From Byssovorax sp. (GTDB lineage Bacteria > Myxococcota_A > Polyangia > Polyangiales > Polyangiaceae), in assembly GCA_025362495.1 (NCBI GenBank), contig JANYGI010000158.1:1-59645 (forward strand): a stretch of 59,645 nt of DNA. The letters run 5' to 3'. Positions 45,150-59,645 of this stretch are shown here, piece by piece. Both the position numbers and the translations under genes were made by a program. Below the pieces are notes generated by a model. The model was not told the DNA's origin. It saw only the letters and a list, made by a program, of their open reading frames with translations, and ran no database searches. Position 1 is the first letter of the stretch, and each line of letters begins with the position of its first letter.

Positions 45150-45992
45150 TCAACGAAGGCGCGGAAGGTTCAGCAGCCGGCGGATGCCGCTCGCGAAAAG
45201 ACGGTCGGGAACCATGCGCCGAAGAGTGACCAGAGTGCGCGCGTCCGTCCCGATCACCGTGCGGAAGCGCGGCGACTCCTGGCCGAGGAGCCCGGCGATC
45301 GCCCGGCCCACCGAGTCCGGCTCCGAGGCCTTCTCCGCTTCTTCCAGGAACAGCTTCTCGACCATCTCGGTCAGCGCGGAGTACGGACCCGACGTCGGGA
45401 CAGCGGCGCCGCGACGCAGATGCTCGAAGAAAATAGGTGTCTTGAAGGTGCCCGGCTCGACCAGGCAGACGTCGATGCCGAAGCCTTCGAGCTCCCACCG
45501 CAGCGACTCGCTCAGGCCCTCGACGGCGTGCTTCGTCGCCGCGTACGTCGACACGAGCGGGAGGCCGACGCGCCCCGAGATGCTCGACACGTTGATGATC
45601 CGCCCGCGCTTCGCCGCGCGCATCGTCGGCAGGACCGCGCGCGTCACGGCCATCAGGCCGAAGACGTTGGTCTCGAACTGCTCGCGGACGTCGGCCTCGG
45701 ACTGCTCTTCGAAGGCGCCGCCGATGGCGAGGCCCGCGTTGTTGACGAGCCCGTAAAAAGGACCGTATTTCAGCACCAATTCGCGGATTTTCGGCACGAC
45801 GTGCCCGGCCGTCACGTCGAGCTGCTCGACCGAGACCGAGACGCCGCGGGCCTTCGTCGCCTCGTCGAGCGCCTTGCGCCGGTCGACGTCGCGCATCGTC
45901 GCGACGACGCGGAAGCCGGCCGCGGCACACTCTACGGCGGCGGAGAGCCCGATGCCGCTCGAGGTCCCGGTGATGAGGACGAGGTTACCCAC
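45150..45992 (-). CDS. Short-chain dehydrogenase/reductase
   Basis: The product is 280 residues. Classical SDR features are present: the nucleotide motif TGTSSGIG, NNAG, and a catalytic Ser-Tyr-Lys in VSSISGRVG and YAATKHAVEG. The length fits the family. The substrate is not visible; the C-terminus is basic and may aid membrane or complex association. It lies 38 bases downstream of the FAD oxidoreductase, so the two may act on related intermediates; this is inference. A GTG start at 45992 is used, because no nearer ATG retains the first strand. Confidence 0.85.
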   Translation of the reverse strand: MGNLVLITGTSSGIGLSAAVECAAAGFRVVATMRDVDRRKALDEATKARGVSVSVEQLDVTAGHVVPKIRELVLKYGPFYGLVNNAGLAIGGAFEEQSEADVREQFETNVFGLMAVTRAVLPTMRAAKRGRIINVSSISGRVGLPLVSTYAATKHAVEGLSESLRWELEGFGIDVCLVEPGTFKTPIFFEHLRRGAAVPTSGPYSALTEMVEKLFLEEAEKASEPDSVGRAIAGLLGQESPRFRTVIGTDARTLVTLRRMVPDRLFASGIRRLLNLPRLR

Positions 45993-46030
45993 GGGGCCGC
46001 GGACTATAGCCGTTTTCGCGTCACCGAGCG

Positions 46031-47179
46031 CTATCCGATGATCATCGCCTCGCTGAGCAAGCGGCCTTCCTTGAAGCGGCGGAGGTTCCACCGCTCGAAC
46101 ATCGGCAGCTCGGTCCCCTCGGCGATGTACTGCGCGATCAGCCGGCCCATCACCGGCGCCATCATGAACCCGTGCCCCATGAAGCCCGAGGCTTGATAGA
46201 AGCCCTCGATGTCGTCGACCTCGCCGACGATGGGGTTCGCGTCGGGCGTGAGATCGTAGCAGCCGGCCCACTGCCGCAGCACCTTCACGCTCCCGAGGAT
46301 CGGGCAGGTGTTCACCAGCGCCTTGCCGTAGAGCGCGAGGAAGCGGTGCGACGAGTCCATGTTCATGCCCGCGGGCACGTCGTGGTTCGTCACCCCGCCG
46401 ACGATCTCGCCGCGCATCGACTGCGAGAAATAAAGGCCGTTGGAGAGGTCGGCCACCAGCGGCTTGAGCCAGGGCTTGAGCGGCTCGGTCGAGCAGATCT
46501 CGTGGCGGTGCGGGTGGTTCGGGAGCTCGACGCCGAGCAGCTTCGCCACCTCGGGGCTCCAGGCGCCGGCGGCGTTGACGACGCGGTTGGTCTTGATTTT
46601 CCCCTTGGAAGTGACGACCGCGGTGATCTTCGAGCCCTCGGTGTCGAAGCCGACGACGTCGGTGAACGGCGCGATCTCCACGCCCAGCTTTTCCGCGACC
46701 TGCGCGTAGCCCCACACGAACGGCCACGGGAACACCACCCCGTCGTCGCCGTTGTAGCTGGCCGCGACCACGCCTTCGAGGCTGAGCTCGGGCACGACGT
46801 GCTGCGCCTCTTTCGGCGAGAGCATCCGCGTCTGGAGACCGCACCCGTTCTGGACCGCGACGCTCTGCTCGAGGGTGCGCCGCCCCGCCTCGTCGCGGAC
46901 CAGGAACAGGTACCCGCCCTGGCGGAACCAGATGTTGATCTTCATCTCGCGGGCAAAATCACGGCAAATGCGGATCGACTCCTGCATCAGCCGGATGTTG
47001 CCCTCGCTCGAGAACTGGGCGCGCACGCCGCCGCCGTTACGCCCGCTGGCGCCGCCGCAGAGGTACGTCCGGTCGAGGACGACGACGTTGGTGAGCCCGT
47101 GATTCTTGGCGAGGTTGTAGGCGATCGAGAGGCCCATGATCCCGGCGCCCACGATCACGACCTCGGCTCGGTCCCGCAT
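46031..47179 (-). CDS. FAD-dependent amine-oxidase-like oxidoreductase
   Basis: The product is 382 residues. The N-terminal Rossmann fold has VVIVGAGIMGLSIAYNLAK, then VVLDR, the FAD-adenine-binding acid position. Further segments (GVVFPWPFVWGYAQVAEKLG, RVVNAAGAWSPEVAKLLG, QASGFMGHGFMMAPVMGRLI) match sarcosine-oxidase and glycine-oxidase-like DAO-family enzymes. These oxidise secondary or primary amines to imines, releasing hydrogen peroxide. No signal peptide is visible, so it is cytoplasmic. It is divergent from the acyl-CoA ligase and upstream of the SDR. Confidence 0.88.
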   Translation of the reverse strand: MRDRAEVVIVGAGIMGLSIAYNLAKNHGLTNVVVLDRTYLCGGASGRNGGGVRAQFSSEGNIRLMQESIRICRDFAREMKINIWFRQGGYLFLVRDEAGRRTLEQSVAVQNGCGLQTRMLSPKEAQHVVPELSLEGVVAASYNGDDGVVFPWPFVWGYAQVAEKLGVEIAPFTDVVGFDTEGSKITAVVTSKGKIKTNRVVNAAGAWSPEVAKLLGVELPNHPHRHEICSTEPLKPWLKPLVADLSNGLYFSQSMRGEIVGGVTNHDVPAGMNMDSSHRFLALYGKALVNTCPILGSVKVLRQWAGCYDLTPDANPIVGEVDDIEGFYQASGFMGHGFMMAPVMGRLIAQYIAEGTELPMFERWNLRRFKEGRLLSEAMIIG

Positions 47180-47311
47180 GGCGCGACGTTACCACCGCCG
47201 CCGCGCCGTCGATCCTCGATCCTCGCTCCTCGCGTCCGCGATTCCCCGTATCATCCGCGGCCGGGCTCGGCGGTGCCGATCCACACGGCCTCGCGGAAAG
47301 GAACGCTCTCT
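47180..47311. promoter_or_regulatory. Divergent intergenic region
   Basis: These 132 bases lie between the FAD oxidoreductase start (leftward) and the acyl-CoA ligase start (rightward) and must hold both promoters. Direct repeats of CGATCCTC are visible near 47213-47230. No canonical promoter box or clear operator could be assigned. Confidence 0.4.
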
Positions 47312-48964
<1,653 letters not shown>

Positions 48965-48996
48965 AACCACCGGGGCGAGGCGCCGTAGCCTGCTCC

Positions 48997-49755
48997 ATGC
49001 GAGCAGTCCTCGGCGCCCTCGTCCTCGCGGCCCTCCCGGCCTGCACCCCGGCGACGGAGGGCACGGCGTTCGCGAGCCCGCCCGGGGAGCGTCAACCGGT
49101 GATCCTCGAGCTGTTCAGCTCCGAAGGGTGCTCGAGCTGCCCACCGGCCGATACCGTACTCGCCGCGCTCTCGAAGGGGCAGCCCGTGCCCGGCGCGGAG
49201 GTGATCGCCCTCGAGCTCCACGTCGATTACTGGAATTACCTCGGCTGGTCCGATCCCTTCTCCGACGCTGCGTACTCGGCCCGTCAACGCGCCTATGGCG
49301 CCGCCTTCAGCCACCGCGGCATCTACACTCCCCAGCTCGTCGTCGACGGCCACGCCGAGCTGCTCGGCTCCGACGCAGGCGGCGCGAAAGAGGCCATCCT
49401 CGCGGCCTCGCGCGCGCCCAAGGCCCGGGTGACGATCGGCTACAAAGACGGCAAAATCGTCGTCAAAGTCGCCGATCTCCCCGGCGCCCGCGAGCCGGCG
49501 TCGGTGTGGCTGGCGCTCACCGAAGAGGGCCTGCACACCGATGTTCCGCGCGGCGAAAACGCTGGCTCACGGCTCGCGCACGGCCCGATCGTACGCCGCC
49601 TCTCTCGCCTCGGCGCGGCCGATCCCGGCTTCAGCGGCGCCGTCGCCCCGACGCTGGATCCCGCCTGGAACAAGGACAACCTGCGCGCCGTCGTCTTCGT
49701 CCAGAGAGACGCCTCGCAGCAGATCGTCGGAGCCGGCGCGGCCTCGCTGAGGTAG
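48997..49755 (+). CDS. DUF1223 thioredoxin-fold lipoprotein
   Basis: The product is 252 residues. The signal peptide ends LPAC, a lipobox, followed by the family's ILELFSSEGCSSCPPAD with a C-x2-C redox pair and LELHVDYWNYLGW. DUF1223 proteins adopt a thioredoxin-like fold and are mostly of unknown role; the C-x2-C suggests disulfide or redox activity in the envelope. It is 32 bases after the acyl-CoA ligase, so it is probably in the same operon. The NRPS starts 119 bases later. Confidence 0.85.
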   Translation: MRAVLGALVLAALPACTPATEGTAFASPPGERQPVILELFSSEGCSSCPPADTVLAALSKGQPVPGAEVIALELHVDYWNYLGWSDPFSDAAYSARQRAYGAAFSHRGIYTPQLVVDGHAELLGSDAGGAKEAILAASRAPKARVTIGYKDGKIVVKVADLPGAREPASVWLALTEEGLHTDVPRGENAGSRLAHGPIVRRLSRLGAADPGFSGAVAPTLDPAWNKDNLRAVVFVQRDASQQIVGAGAASLR

Positions 49756-49874
49756 CCCCGACAGGCCTCCTCCCCGGGCGCTCCGGGTCGAAATACGACC
49801 GACCCTCGGCCCCGCGCGACGTCCGGTCCCGGGTATCGCGGGCGGGCCGTTGATGGTAATGGTGTCGGCCGAAA

Positions 49875-59645
<9,771 letters not shown>

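Overview
The window is about 60 kb of very GC-rich bacterial DNA with third-position G/C bias, long antisense shadow ORFs, many lipoproteins, a Ser/Thr kinase fused to a sigma-54 activator, a second FHA/GAF/sigma-54 activator and a large NRPS. Together these suggest a myxobacterium, most likely of the Polyangiales/Sorangiineae type. That placement is inferred from gene content and architecture, not from a marker gene. The window is gene-dense: no stretch over 300 bases lacks a gene. I saw no tRNA, rRNA, CRISPR array or intact insertion sequence.

Layout: (1) 1-1500: the tail of an upstream gene, a long inverted repeat, a small EamA-like membrane protein and an ASKHA kinase-like protein whose motifs seem permuted. 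(2) 1688-8630: a six-gene operon (RDD, SpoIIM-like, membrane protein, DUF4129-DUF4350 fusion, MoxR ATPase, DUF58) in which all five junctions overlap. (3) 8829-9512: a small outer-membrane barrel protein, then a bidirectional hairpin. (4) 9569-15867, minus strand: a tightly coupled cassette of a RidA-like/radical SAM fusion, a truncated asparagine-synthetase-like ligase, a full-length divergent asparagine synthetase, a GT1 and a GT2 glycosyltransferase. This is the best candidate for an undescribed biosynthetic system. (5) 15916-24864: a Cys-rich lipoprotein, a CehA/McbA-like PHP metallohydrolase, an isochorismatase-fold hydrolase, an M15-type peptidase and the PrkA kinase. (6) 24960-26338: a lower-GC, internally deleted and frameshifted remnant of an AAA ATPase plus partner cassette. 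(7) 26335-36716: an alpha/beta hydrolase pair, a CAP lipoprotein, a barrel protein, the 1544-aa kinase/NTPase/TPR/GAF/sigma-54 regulator with a coupled small protein, and two further small proteins. (8) 36789-47179, minus strand: a molybdopterin oxidoreductase, a small unknown, an alkaline-phosphatase-fold membrane transferase, an FHA/GAF/sigma-54 activator, a HEAT-like lipoprotein, an SDR and an FAD amine-oxidase-like protein. (9) 47312-59645: an acyl-CoA ligase, a DUF1223 lipoprotein and the start of an NRPS, C-A(Gly)-T-C-A(Ser)-T-E-C-A, which runs off the window.

How genes work together: the MoxR/DUF58 operon is a conserved membrane-associated ATPase/vWA module. The radical SAM/Asn-synthetase/glycosyltransferase genes look like one transcription unit that modifies and glycosylates an unidentified substrate. 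The two sigma-54 activators are signal-integrating regulators whose target promoters I could not locate. The NRPS would build X-Gly-D-Ser-Y, with X supplied by an upstream donor or acyl group not proven here.
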